Below are positions 45,229-54,145 of a stretch of DNA of 64,000 nt, piece after piece. Under the pieces are notes generated by a model. The model worked only from the letters and a program-made list of their open reading frames with translations. It had not been told where the DNA came from and did not search any database. A program made the position numbers and the translations under genes. The stretch is from an uncultured Oscillospiraceae bacterium. Lineage in GTDB: Bacteria > Bacillota > Clostridia > Oscillospirales > Oscillospiraceae. The first letter of the stretch is position 1. Each line of letters begins with the position of its first letter. Location of the stretch: the NCBI GenBank assembly GCA_910588625.1, contig CAJUQN010000003.1, forward strand, positions 1 through 64,000, in the 5' to 3' direction.

Positions 45229-45506
45229 GACAGATCCTCCTCTGTGTGCCGTGTGCCGAAGTCTATGTGGTTGTCAAGGTGCGCCGCTGGCTCTCAAAGC
45301 TATTGTACGATAACTCTTCGGGCAATTCAATAGGCGCACAGCTCCTCCGGCAACTTTATTTTTAATTCCTTACGCCATTAAAACAATTTGGACTTATTAT
45401 GAAAGGCACTTTCTGGGTCCATCCAGAAAGTGCCTTCCTTTTTCTGTCAGCATAATAATAGCACATAATTAACTGCCTTTGCAATGCCCTTTCTACTGCA
45501 AAAACA
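45229..45506. other. Intergenic region with terminator behind the integrase module
   Basis: No gene seen. The region is AT-rich and divides the xis-int pair from the sigma-like gene. It contains a strong hairpin at 45405-45443 and leads into the tandem repeats at 45507-45550. It probably also carries the xis-int promoter, not resolved by eye. Confidence 0.5.
45405..45443 (+). terminator. Intrinsic terminator
   Basis: Perfect 12-bp stem GGCACTTTCTGG (45405-45416) / CCAGAAAGTGCC (45423-45434), then TTCCTTTTT. Its T run is on the plus strand, although both neighbours read leftward. Confidence 0.8.
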
Positions 45507-45550
45507 GTGTCCTAGAGGTGCCCTTAGTGTGCCCCATAGGTGCCCTACAC
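45507..45550. repeat. Four tandem 11-bp repeats (GTGCCCnnnAG-like)
   Basis: Units GTGTCCTAGAG, GTGCCCTTAGT, GTGCCCCATAG and GTGCCCTACAC follow each other with an exact 11-base period, directly after the stop of the sigma-like gene. The helical-turn spacing fits an array of protein-binding sites, such as integrase arm sites or iterons. Function is inferred from pattern and place. Confidence 0.7.
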
Positions 45551-46036
45551 TTAGTTCAAAGTGCCTGAAAATTCATACATTGCTGCAAGCTGATCAATAG
45601 CGCGCGCCTTGACCTTATAGACGGTCCTCAGCGCAATATTCTCGGCATTGGAGACTTCTTCCCAGGTATATCCCTCAAAATAAAACAGTCGAATTACCTT
45701 TGCCTCCCTTTCTTTCAAAAGCGAAACATAGTGCTTGAGTCTGTTCTGCTCCTGTTCAAGCTCTACTAGCCGTCCCACGATTTCAGCCTTAACATCAGAA
45801 TTAGTTCTAATTACTTTGTCCTGATAGTTTAGCGCAATATAGCGAGTCTTATCAGAAATATACCCAGCAGGCTGTGCACCAGCCATGCCATGTGCAAGCG
45901 ACATGGCTCCAATCATCTCCTCCGGTGAAACACTGGTGGGATGAGACAACTCATAGTGCAATAGGTCAATCTGCTTCTCTCGCATCGGATACGTTTCTAA
46001 CAACCCCGTCACATAGGCCTTCATGTCCGTCTTCAT
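45551..46036 (-). CDS. Phage/element-type sigma-like regulator (region 4 HTH)
   Basis: 161 residues. Helical N-terminus; C-terminal sigma-70 region 4-type helix-turn-helix: LLKEREAKVIRLFYFEGYTWEEVSNAENIALRTVYKVKARAIDQL. Resembles the ArpU / DUF1492-like regulators of phages and conjugative elements. Likely regulates element genes. No region 2 is present, so it is not a complete sigma factor. Confidence 0.7.
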   Translation of the reverse strand: MKTDMKAYVTGLLETYPMREKQIDLLHYELSHPTSVSPEEMIGAMSLAHGMAGAQPAGYISDKTRYIALNYQDKVIRTNSDVKAEIVGRLVELEQEQNRLKHYVSLLKEREAKVIRLFYFEGYTWEEVSNAENIALRTVYKVKARAIDQLAAMYEFSGTLN

Positions 46037-46560
46037 TGTTTTACAATCCTTTCCGAACTAATTTACTGTTTGCAATCCACCATGCAAAGCAGCAAGGAAG
46101 CCACTGATTTATTTTATATTACAGTTTTTGCGCTTTTTCTGAAAATTCAGAAAATAAATCAGCGGTTCCCTAGTCCGGCGGGGAACGACACCTGGACCGT
46201 GATGCTTGGAAAAAACAAAATAAAAAATTTTTGTCCTGTAGGGTATAATTGGCAACCCCACTTATTTGGGAATGTCGATTTCCTATGGTCAGCTTGGTCG
46301 GAAAAAAAGCATTTAGCAGTCTACGCTTACAACGAGAGGATGATGTAGACGCAGATACAAATAAAGCAATGCATTGAGACACATCATGCTGGCAGATAAT
46401 TTCAATGCGGAAGGATTTCCATCGCATCGTGTATCTCCCTGCTCATGCGACTGATACACAGACGTGAATCGGATTTATACGTCTTGCCGATATATATTGG
46501 GAAAGCTCCTAAACACTTACACAGGATATTTCTGATTATTTCATAGTTTTATTGGCATAT
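46037..46560. other. Gene-free AT-rich stretch
   Basis: No coding region that I can support; short frames here lack ribosome sites and family motifs. A-rich and T-rich tracts around 46205-46235 stand out. Presumably holds the promoter of the sigma-like gene. Confidence 0.5.
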
Positions 46561-47547
46561 CTACGCTGAATAGTATTGAATAAAATTATCTTTCTCTTTT
46601 CGTATAATTTGCTCTGCATCAGTCAAATAGATAAGATGCGCCAGTGTTTCCCCCATAGCAAACCACTTTTGATGGGCAGGAAACTCTTCCCAGCCCAGCC
46701 CCCGGGTGGACCAAGTTATCATCCCCGCGATTTGATAAGCGGAAGATCCAGGATGAGTCTCTACCGCTTGTCGAATCTCCTCCAGCCGTTCCCGGTGGTG
46801 TTCCTGTAAAGTATCAATGCGGCGGTATACATCGGACTCTCCATGCCGGTGAGCTGGGAAAGTAGCTTGGATATCCAGTGAGCGGATTTTATTCAAACTG
46901 TTCAAGTAATCCTCCAGCGAATGAGGAACCCCGTTCCACACTGAAATATTAGGCGTGATGTCAAAAAGGATGTGATCGCCGGAAAACAGTAATCTCTGCT
47001 CAGGCAAATACAGTGCCATATGACCCGGTGTATGTCCAGGTGTGTGGACACATCGCACTTCAAGCTGTCCCAAGAGAATGACAGCCCCATCATCCACCAA
47101 TAGTGCCGGGAATATTTGGGCGACACTGTATCGGCGTCCTTGGTTCTCCCGGTTTTGACGGACCAACTCCTTCGTGGGGAACCCCTCCCGGTGGAACTGA
47201 TTTTCCATCGCAGTCAGGTTGGTTCCAGTTTTCATCCCACACAAATAGTTGTAATCGATTCGTCCCATGTAGATTGGGCAGTTTTGCAGGACAAAATCAC
47301 CCGCCAGCCCGGTATGATCAGAATGAACATGGGTGAGGAAAACGCTAGTTTTCTCCAAATCCAGATTTAGCTCCCGTATACCGCACCACAAAGCCTCCCT
47401 GCATTCTATACGATTAAAGCCGGTGTCAATCAGCAGATTCTGTTCCGGTGTTACAATCACATACACATTCAGAAACCGCAATGGGTTTTGGGGTAAGTCC
47501 ACCTGGATACTGTATATAACCGGATCATCCCAAACCTTCGTAACCAT
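46561..47547 (-). CDS. MBL-fold metallohydrolase
   Basis: 328 residues. Metal motif FLTHVHSDHTGLAGD, second site HTPGHTPGHMALYLPEQRLLFSGDHILFD and ATFPAHRHGE give the full HxHxDH...H...D...H ligand set. A C-terminal winged-helix-like domain (~240-328) with WFAMGETLAHLIYL is typical of the larger lactamase-like hydrolases. Substrate unknown; near fatty-acyl-CoA genes it may be a thioesterase or glyoxalase-II-like enzyme. RBS AGGAGG lies 13 bases before ATG, a little far. Confidence 0.85.
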   Translation of the reverse strand: MVTKVWDDPVIYSIQVDLPQNPLRFLNVYVIVTPEQNLLIDTGFNRIECREALWCGIRELNLDLEKTSVFLTHVHSDHTGLAGDFVLQNCPIYMGRIDYNYLCGMKTGTNLTAMENQFHREGFPTKELVRQNRENQGRRYSVAQIFPALLVDDGAVILLGQLEVRCVHTPGHTPGHMALYLPEQRLLFSGDHILFDITPNISVWNGVPHSLEDYLNSLNKIRSLDIQATFPAHRHGESDVYRRIDTLQEHHRERLEEIRQAVETHPGSSAYQIAGMITWSTRGLGWEEFPAHQKWFAMGETLAHLIYLTDAEQIIRKEKDNFIQYYSA

Positions 47548-48032
47548 TGTGTCTTTTGAACCTCCTCATAACTATAAAAAAAGGGCAGGACATTGCCCTC
47601 CCCAAACAGAAAGCTCCGTGAGCTATTCAAAATTGCACTTGTGGGGTACAAAGCCTCTCTAAAAATTGGAGGGCTGATACAGATGCACAGTAAATAAGGA
47701 TACAGGCATCATTTCCAGGAACACGGCGTGAAGCGTAGTTCTGCGTATTTTTGCTGCGGCCTTGCAGACCGACCATGCTGAGTCTACACCGAAAACTATG
47801 TGCAGGAGCATAGCATACATATCTGGTGTAGAATCAGGGTGGCCCAAAGCGTCGTAGAGGCAAAAACACTCTGGAAATGAGAGGCTCTGTATCTTGCGAA
47901 ACGAAATAAGGAGCTTGTGCCAACATCTTCTTCGATGCCTGCAAAGCGATGTGCCACAAGGACAATGCTATTTGACCGTGAAAGAACTACACTTTTGAAA
48001 TTGCAGCTTTCCCTTAATGCTTTTCAGCACCT
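47548..48032. other. Gene-free stretch before etfA copy 2
   Basis: No convincing gene. A 62-codon frame at 47659-47847 (minus) has no motif or ribosome site. Around 47875-47925 the sequence loosely resembles the region of the nadE-tail mini-ORF (shared GGAGCTTGTGCC). Confidence 0.45.
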
Positions 48033-49037
48033 TTATCCGCGGACCTTTTTAATTTCATCCACGAGAACCGGCAGGACCTCGAACAGATTGCCCACCACGC
48101 CGTAGTCGGCCACGTCAAAGATGGGGGCATCGGGGTCCTTGTTGATGGCCACGATCACATCCGATCCGCTCATGCCGGCCAGATGCTGGATGGCGCCGCT
48201 GATGCCGCAGGCGATGTACAGCTTGGGACCCACGGTCTTGCCGGTCTGGCCCACCTGATGGGCGTGGGCAATCCAGCCCGCGTCAACCGCCGCGCGGGAC
48301 GCGCCCACGGTGGCGCCCAGAGCGTCAGCCAGGGCCTTGATGGGCTCGAAGCCCTCCGGGCCGCCCACGCCGCGGCCGCCGGACACGATGATCTCAGCGC
48401 CCTCCAGGTCCACGTTCTCGCCGCCCAGGTCCTTGATGATCTCCAGCACCTGAGTGCGGATATCGCTGTCGGCCACGTGCAGGTCTTCCTTCACGATCTC
48501 GGCCTTGGCCTCCACCACGTCGCCCTTCTTGAACACGCCGGGACGGACGGTGCCGATCTGCGGACGGTGATTGGGGCAGATAATGGTGGCCATCAGGTTG
48601 CCGCCGAAGGCGGGACGGGTCCAGGCCACGTTGCCGGTCTCGTCGTCGATGTCCAAGGCGGTGCAGTCGGCGGTCAGGCCGGTGTGCAGACGGCAGGAAA
48701 CGCGGGGGCCCAGGTCACGGCCGTTATTGGTGGCGCCGATGAGCATGCTGGTGGGGCCGTACTTCTCCACCAGGGTGCACAGGGCGATGGCATAGGCGTC
48801 GGTGGTATAGTGCTTGTACTCGGGACCGTCCACGACGATCACCTTGTCCGCGCCGTGCTCAGAGGCGGCCTTCACGGCCTCGTCCGCGCCGCAGCCGATC
48901 ACCACGGCCACCAGAGCGCCGCCCTGCTTGCCCGCCATCATCTTGCCGGGGGTCAGCAGCTCGATGCCCACGTTCTTCGCGGTGCCGTCCTCGTTGGTCT
49001 CAACAAATACCCACAGGTCTTTGGTCTTGGCTTCCAT
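48033..49037 (-). CDS. etfA: Electron transfer flavoprotein alpha subunit (copy 2)
   Basis: 334 residues, intact, same length as copy 1 with about 30 substitutions (~91% identity by eye). The C-terminal FAD-binding half is almost unchanged ([32 protein letters not shown]), the middle is more variable ([20 protein letters not shown] against [20 protein letters not shown]). Its usual EtfB partner gene is missing here, leaving only a 14-residue tail fused to the gene upstream, so this EtfA would have to pair with the EtfB at 2.6-3.4 kb or is unused. Confidence 0.93.
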   Translation of the reverse strand: MEAKTKDLWVFVETNEDGTAKNVGIELLTPGKMMAGKQGGALVAVVIGCGADEAVKAASEHGADKVIVVDGPEYKHYTTDAYAIALCTLVEKYGPTSMLIGATNNGRDLGPRVSCRLHTGLTADCTALDIDDETGNVAWTRPAFGGNLMATIICPNHRPQIGTVRPGVFKKGDVVEAKAEIVKEDLHVADSDIRTQVLEIIKDLGGENVDLEGAEIIVSGGRGVGGPEGFEPIKALADALGATVGASRAAVDAGWIAHAHQVGQTGKTVGPKLYIACGISGAIQHLAGMSGSDVIVAINKDPDAPIFDVADYGVVGNLFEVLPVLVDEIKKVRG

Positions 49038-49052
49038 TGCGCTTCCCCTCCT

Positions 49053-49574
49053 TTAAATAATGCTGGCGCCGCTGAGCAGCTCGAACAGCTTGGCCGGTGC
49101 GCTGGAAATGAACATCTTAGCGCCGTTGAGCACCCAGCCGCCGTCCACTTTCTCCGCCTTGGTGGTCATGCCTGAAGCGTCGGACCCGGCGTTGGGCTCC
49201 GTGAGCGCGAAGCCCATCAGATGGCCCTCCGCCATCAGGGGCAGGTACTTCTCCTTCTGCTCCTTCGTACCAAACAGGTTCAGGCAGGTCATGGAGACGC
49301 AGTGGGTGGAGATAATGCTGGAGGTAGCGCCGCACACCTTGGCAACCTCCTCGTTGGCCAGAATGAAGGACAGGAAATCCAGCCCGGCACCGCCGTACTC
49401 CTCGGGGAGCCAGCAGCCTAAGATTCCGGCTTCGGCCAAGTCCTTGATGTTCTCAGCGGGGAAGCGCTCTTCCTCGTCGATTTCGGCGGCAATGGCCTTG
49501 AACTTCTTCTGGGCCAGATCCCGGGCCAGATCCTTGATCATTTTCTGATCTTCTGTCAGCTGAAAATAATTCAT
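49053..49574 (-). pseudogene. In-frame fusion of acyl-CoA dehydrogenase head and EtfB tail
   Basis: 173 codons. Residues 1-~158 are the N-terminal half of an acyl-CoA dehydrogenase ([53 protein letters not shown]), distinct from Bcd at 375-1517. The last 14 residues, [12 protein letters not shown] and neighbours, are the exact end of EtfB, with the same etfB-etfA spacer behind. A deletion of at least ~1.4 kb (dehydrogenase C-terminus plus nearly all of etfB) would explain it. It lacks the catalytic base and helical domain, so cannot be an active dehydrogenase. Assembly chimera is the alternative. Confidence 0.85.
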
Positions 49575-49656
49575 AAATCTGATTCCTTTCCGTCATGTTT
49601 TAGGTATATATCACTTTCGGCAGGGGAGACATTCCCCCGCCGAAAGCGCTTTGGTT

Positions 49657-49995
49657 TTACTTGTAATACTCGGGAGCGTGCTTGAAGGTCTTCCACAGTT
49701 CGGGATCGTGACCGGTCACAATCTTCACGCCGGTCTTCTCCAGAAGACGGAAGGTCTTCAGATTCTGGAGATAGGAGGGGCTGTCGCAGACCAGGCCGGG
49801 CAGCACACCGGCGGCGATGTTTTCCTCCACGTAGCAGGCGTCCGCCGTCAGCAGGAAGGAGCCATCCTCGTCGGTGTTCACCAGCAGGGACTGGTGGCCG
49901 ACGGAGTGGCCGGGGGTGAAGTAGATGATGATTTTGCCATCGTTGAACAGGTCAAACTTGTTGTCCTGCCAGCCGTTGAGGAAGTACCAGTCCAC
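49657..49995 (-). pseudogene. C-terminal fragment of an MBL-fold lactonase-like hydrolase
   Basis: 112 codons from GTG 49995, no good ribosome site. IIIYFTPGHSVGHQSLLVNTDEDGSFLLTADACYVEENI and VTGHDPELWKTF are the second half of an AHL-lactonase-like metallohydrolase. The N-terminal half with the HxHxDH metal site is gone; upstream is unrelated AT-rich sequence up to the crotonase stop. Non-functional relic. Confidence 0.8.
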
Positions 49996-50078
49996 GTTTC
50001 ACATATTGTATTTTTGAGGTTTTTTTGCTATATGAGTTGTCCAACGGTATTCATCCGCAGGAACAATGGAGAGTTGAA

Positions 50079-50870
50079 TCAGCTCTTGAACACGGGCTTG
50101 CGCTTCTCGAAGAACGCCTTGACGCCTTCCTCTTTGTCGGGCAGGCCATAGCAGATGGCGGACAGATCCTTCTCGAACTCCAGGCCGTCAGTCAGGGCCA
50201 TGTCTCTGCCGCGGTCGATGGCGACCTTGGCGTACTTGACGGCGGTGTGGGACTTGGAGACGATCAGCTCCATCATTTCCACCGCGATGTCCAGCAGAGT
50301 ATCCTGGGGAGCGACCCGGTTCACCAGACCCATGGACAGGGCCTCGTCAGCGGTCACCTTACGACCGGTGAAAATCAGCTCCTTGGCCAGGCCAGTGCCA
50401 ATGAGCCGGGTCAGGCGCTGAGTACCGCCGAAGCAGGGAATCACGCCCAGATCCACTTCCGGCTGGCCGAATTTAGCCTTCTCACCAGCGATTCGGATGT
50501 CACAGGCCAGGCTCATCTCACAGCCGCCGCCCAGAGCAAACCCGTTCACCGCCGCGATAGTGGGCATGGGCAGCGCCTCCAGGCGATTGAAGGTGCTCTG
50601 CGCCAGCTGGGCGTAGGCCCGGTTCTCCTCGATCTTCGCGTCGGCGCACTCACCCAGGTCCGCACCGGCGACGAAGGAACGCCCGGTTCCCGTAACGATG
50701 AGGCCCTTCACGGTCTGGCTTTTCTCCAGCTCCTCAAACAGATGGTTCAACTCGCCAAAGGTCTGGATGTTCAGCGCGTTCAGTACCTCCGGACGGTTGA
50801 TGGTCAGCAGGCCGATATTCGGTCGAACCATCTCAAACTTCAGGTTTTGGTAGGTCTTGCTTTCTGCCAT
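50079..50870 (-). CDS. crt: Enoyl-CoA hydratase / crotonase
   Basis: 263 residues from ATG 50870 after GAAGGAG. Crotonase fold with oxyanion-hole segments FVAGADLGEC and AVNGFALGGGCEMSLACDI, and both catalytic glutamates, in GGGCE and FGQPEVDLGVIP, then GGTQRLTRLIG. Hydrates crotonyl-CoA-type enoyl-CoA. First gene of the leftward cluster with the damaged dehydrogenase/etf genes and divergent from the LysR regulator. Confidence 0.9.
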   Translation of the reverse strand: MAESKTYQNLKFEMVRPNIGLLTINRPEVLNALNIQTFGELNHLFEELEKSQTVKGLIVTGTGRSFVAGADLGECADAKIEENRAYAQLAQSTFNRLEALPMPTIAAVNGFALGGGCEMSLACDIRIAGEKAKFGQPEVDLGVIPCFGGTQRLTRLIGTGLAKELIFTGRKVTADEALSMGLVNRVAPQDTLLDIAVEMMELIVSKSHTAVKYAKVAIDRGRDMALTDGLEFEKDLSAICYGLPDKEEGVKAFFEKRKPVFKS

Positions 50871-51205
50871 AGCTGTGATTCTCCTTCCATGATTTTTGTT
50901 GGACATAATCAAAAAATAGGTGCTGTATGGGGAAGTGCTTCGCTGTTTTGACTATACCATGTGAAAGGTGGAAACGTCTATTTCCGTCGTTTCCGGTCAA
51001 CACGTCAAAAAATTCACATTCCATTTCTTCTCTGCTTCTGTGAAAAATATTCATCTATTTCGCCGTTTTATTGTTGAATTTGCTGTGAAACCAGGGCTGA
51101 AATATGTTATAATGATGAAGGGTTGGTAGGAACTGTTCCGTTTACGACTAGATACCATGAAAATTCGTCAACTATCGTTATCGCTGCATAAAGGGGGCAG
51201 CTAAT
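50871..51205. other. Divergent promoter region crotonase / LysR
   Basis: 335 bases without a gene. A leftward -10-like TATAGT lies at 50951-50956 and a rightward TATAAT at 51108-51113. LysR proteins usually bind such shared regions; no clear T-N11-A box was fixed by eye. Confidence 0.5.
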
Positions 51206-52093
51206 ATGAATTGGCAACATCTTACCTATTTTCAAACTGTCGCAGATACACAAAACTTTTCTCGTGCAGCAGAGCAGTTGTTTCTTACGCCGTCGGCCCT
51301 GAGTAAATCAATTCGCTCTTTAGAGGCGGAGCTCGGGTTTCCTCTGTTTGAAAAGCGGGGCAGAAACTCTGTCCTAACGGAATACGGGAAGATTTTTTTG
51401 AACTATGTGGTCCAGGCTTCTTCCAGTATCGAAAATGGATTGCGCGCTGTACAGGAGCAGATGGATGTTTCTACTGGTAAAATCCGCGTTTCCGGCATCT
51501 ATACAATGTGCGCAGAATACCTCCCCACAAAAATCCGTTCCTTCAAAAAGCAGTATCCCAAGGTCACGTTTTCGATGGAGTACACAATATCCAGCCGAAT
51601 CCTTGAGAGTGTGCTTGAGGGCGAAGCTGATTTGGGCTTTTGCGGCGACTATGAGATAGACGATGCTGCATATGCTGATATTGAGCGTGTACTTCTGAAA
51701 ACGGAAGACCTCATCGTGATCGTTCCTTTTGACCACAAGCTCTCCGGAAAAGAGCACGTTGACTTCCGGCAGTTGAAAAATGAGCAATTCATCATTTATC
51801 GCAACGTAAACTCTGGTATTTCCTACTGCTTTTGGGAATTGTGCCGTGCCGCAGATATCACTCCGGAAATTGCATTTGAAGTGCCCGACGACCACACAAT
51901 CATTGGCCTCGTAGAAGCGGGCCTGGGCATTGCTTTGATTGCCGACAGCCCCTCCCTGTGCATGGACAAGGTTTCTGTCCTGCGGTTTGAACACGATACC
52001 CCGATCCGTAACCAGTACATGGTTTGGAAACGAGGCCGCTTCATGCCCCCGGTAGTCCGTTGTTTCCGCGATCATATTTTAGATACGCGATGA
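51206..52093 (+). CDS. LysR-family transcriptional regulator
   Basis: 295 residues. Winged HTH at the start (MNWQHLTYFQTVADTQNFSRAAEQLFLTPSALSKSIRSLE) and a periplasmic-binding-like effector domain from ~90. Divergent from the crotonase cluster, so probably its regulator, sensing a CoA-pathway acid or intermediate. RBS AAAGGGGGC before ATG. Confidence 0.9.
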   Translation: MNWQHLTYFQTVADTQNFSRAAEQLFLTPSALSKSIRSLEAELGFPLFEKRGRNSVLTEYGKIFLNYVVQASSSIENGLRAVQEQMDVSTGKIRVSGIYTMCAEYLPTKIRSFKKQYPKVTFSMEYTISSRILESVLEGEADLGFCGDYEIDDAAYADIERVLLKTEDLIVIVPFDHKLSGKEHVDFRQLKNEQFIIYRNVNSGISYCFWELCRAADITPEIAFEVPDDHTIIGLVEAGLGIALIADSPSLCMDKVSVLRFEHDTPIRNQYMVWKRGRFMPPVVRCFRDHILDTR

Positions 52094-52168
52094 CTTTGCT
52101 GTAATCATTCTGCTTTACAGCAAAATCTTCAGCAATGCCAATATAGAGCGTGGACAATTATTAAAAAG

Positions 52169-52211
52169 CGTCGCTCAGCAGGTAAAACTTGCTTGAGCGA
52201 CGTTTCCTTTT
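52169..52211 (+). terminator. Terminator of the lysR gene
   Basis: Stem CGTCGCTCA (52169-52177) / TGAGCGACG (52194-52202), with extra pairing inside, followed by TTTCCTTTT. Confidence 0.8.
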
Positions 52212-52243
52212 ATATTGCGATCATATATGTGCACTGATACTTA

Positions 52244-53157
52244 GAGCTTATCCATAAATTAGAGCGATTGTGATAAAATGTCCAGGGGTGAGGAAATGGA
52301 AAAGAAAAAGGGAACGCAATCCTGGACAATATCGGATGAACTGTGGGAAGAAATAGAAACATATATACCAAAGAAGCAGCGAGATCCGAACAAACATTAC
52401 CAGAAAGAACCAGGGCAAGGACGGCCAGGCCTACCCGCCCGACAAGTACTGGAGGGCATCTTCTATGTTCTGCGGACCGGGTGCCAGTGGAAAGCTGTTC
52501 CGCGGGAATATGGGTGCGGCAGCAGTATTCACCGATATTTTCAAGAATGACAAGGGGCGGGTTTCTTTGAAAAGATATGGGTATTGGGTTTGGAGAAATA
52601 CGACGAGTTAGAGGGAATTGGCTGGGAATGGCAGAGCGTTGATGGCTGCATGATAAAAGCGCCTCTGGCCCGGGAGTCGGTGGGACACAATCCAACCGAC
52701 CGTGGAAAAAATGGGGATAAAACGTAGCGTTTTAACCGATGAAAAAGGACTTCCGCTGTCCGTTGTTCTTTCAGGAGCAAACACACATGATATCAAGCTT
52801 TTGGAAGAAACGCTGGATAAAATCGTCGTTTCTCGTCCGGGAGTCTGTGAGCAGCATCCACAAAATCTCTGCCTGGACGCTGGCTATACAGGCGGCGCCC
52901 GGTCCATTGAAGTACGCCAGTATACCGCTCATATTCGTCCCAGAGGTGAGGAGCGCAAAGAAATAGAGCGCAACCCTAACTTCAAGGCCAGACGCTGGGT
53001 GGTTGAAGTCACGCACTCTTTTTTCAACCGTTTCCGCAAGCTGCTCGTTCGCTTTGAGAAAAAGGCACAAAACTACCTTGCTTTGATCCACTTTGCCTGC
53101 GCTATTATTGTCTGGCGCAAGCTTATCCCCGTTCATCGCTAATTTGTGGATAAGCTC
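52244..53157 (+). mobile_element. IS5-family insertion sequence, 914 bp, decayed transposase
   Basis: Terminal inverted repeats GAGCTTATCCATAAATTAG (left) and its complement with one mismatch (right), flanked by the 3-bp target duplication TTA at 52241-52243 and 53158-53160. One transposase, broken, fills the interior. Intact ends with a defective transposase mean it could only move in trans. Confidence 0.9.
52278..53142 (+). pseudogene. Broken IS5-family transposase
   Basis: First part 52278-52550 (LPARQVLEGIFYVLRTGCQWKAVPREYG) ends at a TGA where relatives have Trp (FQE-stop-QGAGFFEKIW). The frame then continues through VDGCMIKAPLARESVGHNPTDRG, and the rest resumes at 52702 one base ahead (KRSVLTDEKGLPLSVVLSGANTHD ... 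RWVVEVTHSFFNRFRKLLVRFE). The shift falls at GGAAAAAATG and is +1, unlike the usual -1 programmed shift. Two lesions make it inactive. Confidence 0.88.
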
Positions 53158-53241
53158 TTAGCAACAATCTACACCAAGGGACCTTTTACGGCCCATATTC
53201 AGAGCAACTAGCTCAGAGAGCATCATGGTTTTGATGTTCCC

Positions 53242-53862
53242 CTAAATGAAGTGTGTGTTGATCCTTGTTTCATATTGTGGGGGAGCAACTCCCTGTGTTT
53301 TACCAGCCTTTATATTTTCCAGCAGCCAGGCCATGTTTTGTGCAAGTGTTCGCATAGTCTGCAAACCTTCACCATCTTTGCGTACATCCTCCGGTGTAAA
53401 GCCGTGCACCTGATTCCAATATTGAGACCCAACTGTGTGCATATTGCTGATGCCAAAATATTTGTTTAAGCGGTCGAATGCAGTGCTGGCTCCGCCCCTG
53501 CGGCACGAGACAACCGCTGCCGCCAGTTTTCCTGCCATTCTTGCTTCACTGCAATAGAATAAACGGTCTAAAAACGCGCAGAGCTGTCCTGAGGGACCTG
53601 CGTAATACACAGGGGAACCGACGACAAGACCATCGTACTCATCCAACTTTTCAAGAATTTCATTTACCCCATCAGTAAAAACACACCGCCCTGTCTGTTC
53701 ACATTTCCCACAGTCAATACAGCCAGCGATTGGTTTTTTCCCTATATAAAACAGCTCCGATTCTACCCCATGCTTTGAAAGCGTGTTTGCAATTTCCGTC
53801 AACGCTGTAAATGTGCAGCCACGCTCATTAGGGCTGCCGTTTATCAATAAAACTTTACTCAT
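53242..53862 (-). CDS. Flavodoxin-like NAD(P)H-dependent reductase (iron-sulfur flavoprotein type)
   Basis: 206 residues from ATG 53862 after TAGGAGA. FMN-binding start VLLINGSPNERGCTFTAL, a Cys cluster CIDCGKCEQTGRC near 50, and VGSPVYYAGPSGQLCAFLDRLFY. The Cys pattern suggests a small iron-sulfur cluster or redox thiols. Last gene of the five-gene redox operon. Confidence 0.82.
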   Translation of the reverse strand: MSKVLLINGSPNERGCTFTALTEIANTLSKHGVESELFYIGKKPIAGCIDCGKCEQTGRCVFTDGVNEILEKLDEYDGLVVGSPVYYAGPSGQLCAFLDRLFYCSEARMAGKLAAAVVSCRRGGASTAFDRLNKYFGISNMHTVGSQYWNQVHGFTPEDVRKDGEGLQTMRTLAQNMAWLLENIKAGKTQGVAPPQYETRINTHFI

Positions 53863-53931
53863 GCTTAGGTCTCCTATCATTCCGGAGTAAGGAACAGCGG
53901 GTAAATTCAGCACCAATCCCGTCGGTTCCCA

Positions 53932-54135
53932 TTACCGTTTCTTGGAAAAATAGTCTCTGATGGACAGCAAAACAGTGTCCGCATCCAGGCCGTGAACTGC
54001 GCACGCTTCCTCTAAGGATTCGTGAACAGAGGAGGGGCACCCGACGCAGTGCATTCCAGATTGCATCAGAATGTAGGCAATGCCCCGGTCATACTCCAGC
54101 ATTTCACCCATCGTTGTTTCTTTGGTAATCTCCAT
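53932..54135 (-). CDS. DUF1858 domain protein
   Basis: 67 residues from ATG 54135 after GAGGAG. MEITKETTMGEMLEYDRGIAYILMQSGMHCVGCPSSVHESLEEAC is the DUF1858 helical fold with its CxxC pair (HCVGC). Often fused to or beside redox proteins; likely a thiol redox or metal-handling partner of the flavoproteins around it. Confidence 0.82.
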   Translation of the reverse strand: MEITKETTMGEMLEYDRGIAYILMQSGMHCVGCPSSVHESLEEACAVHGLDADTVLLSIRDYFSKKR

Positions 54136-54145
54136 CGGATTCTCC

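Noticed and set aside
47659..47847. 62-codon minus-strand gene
   Set aside because: No ribosome site, no motif, atypical composition.
52690..52712. Programmed -1 frameshift in the IS transposase
   Set aside because: There is an A-rich slip site, but the shift needed is +1, and an independent TGA lies upstream, so decay is the simpler reading.
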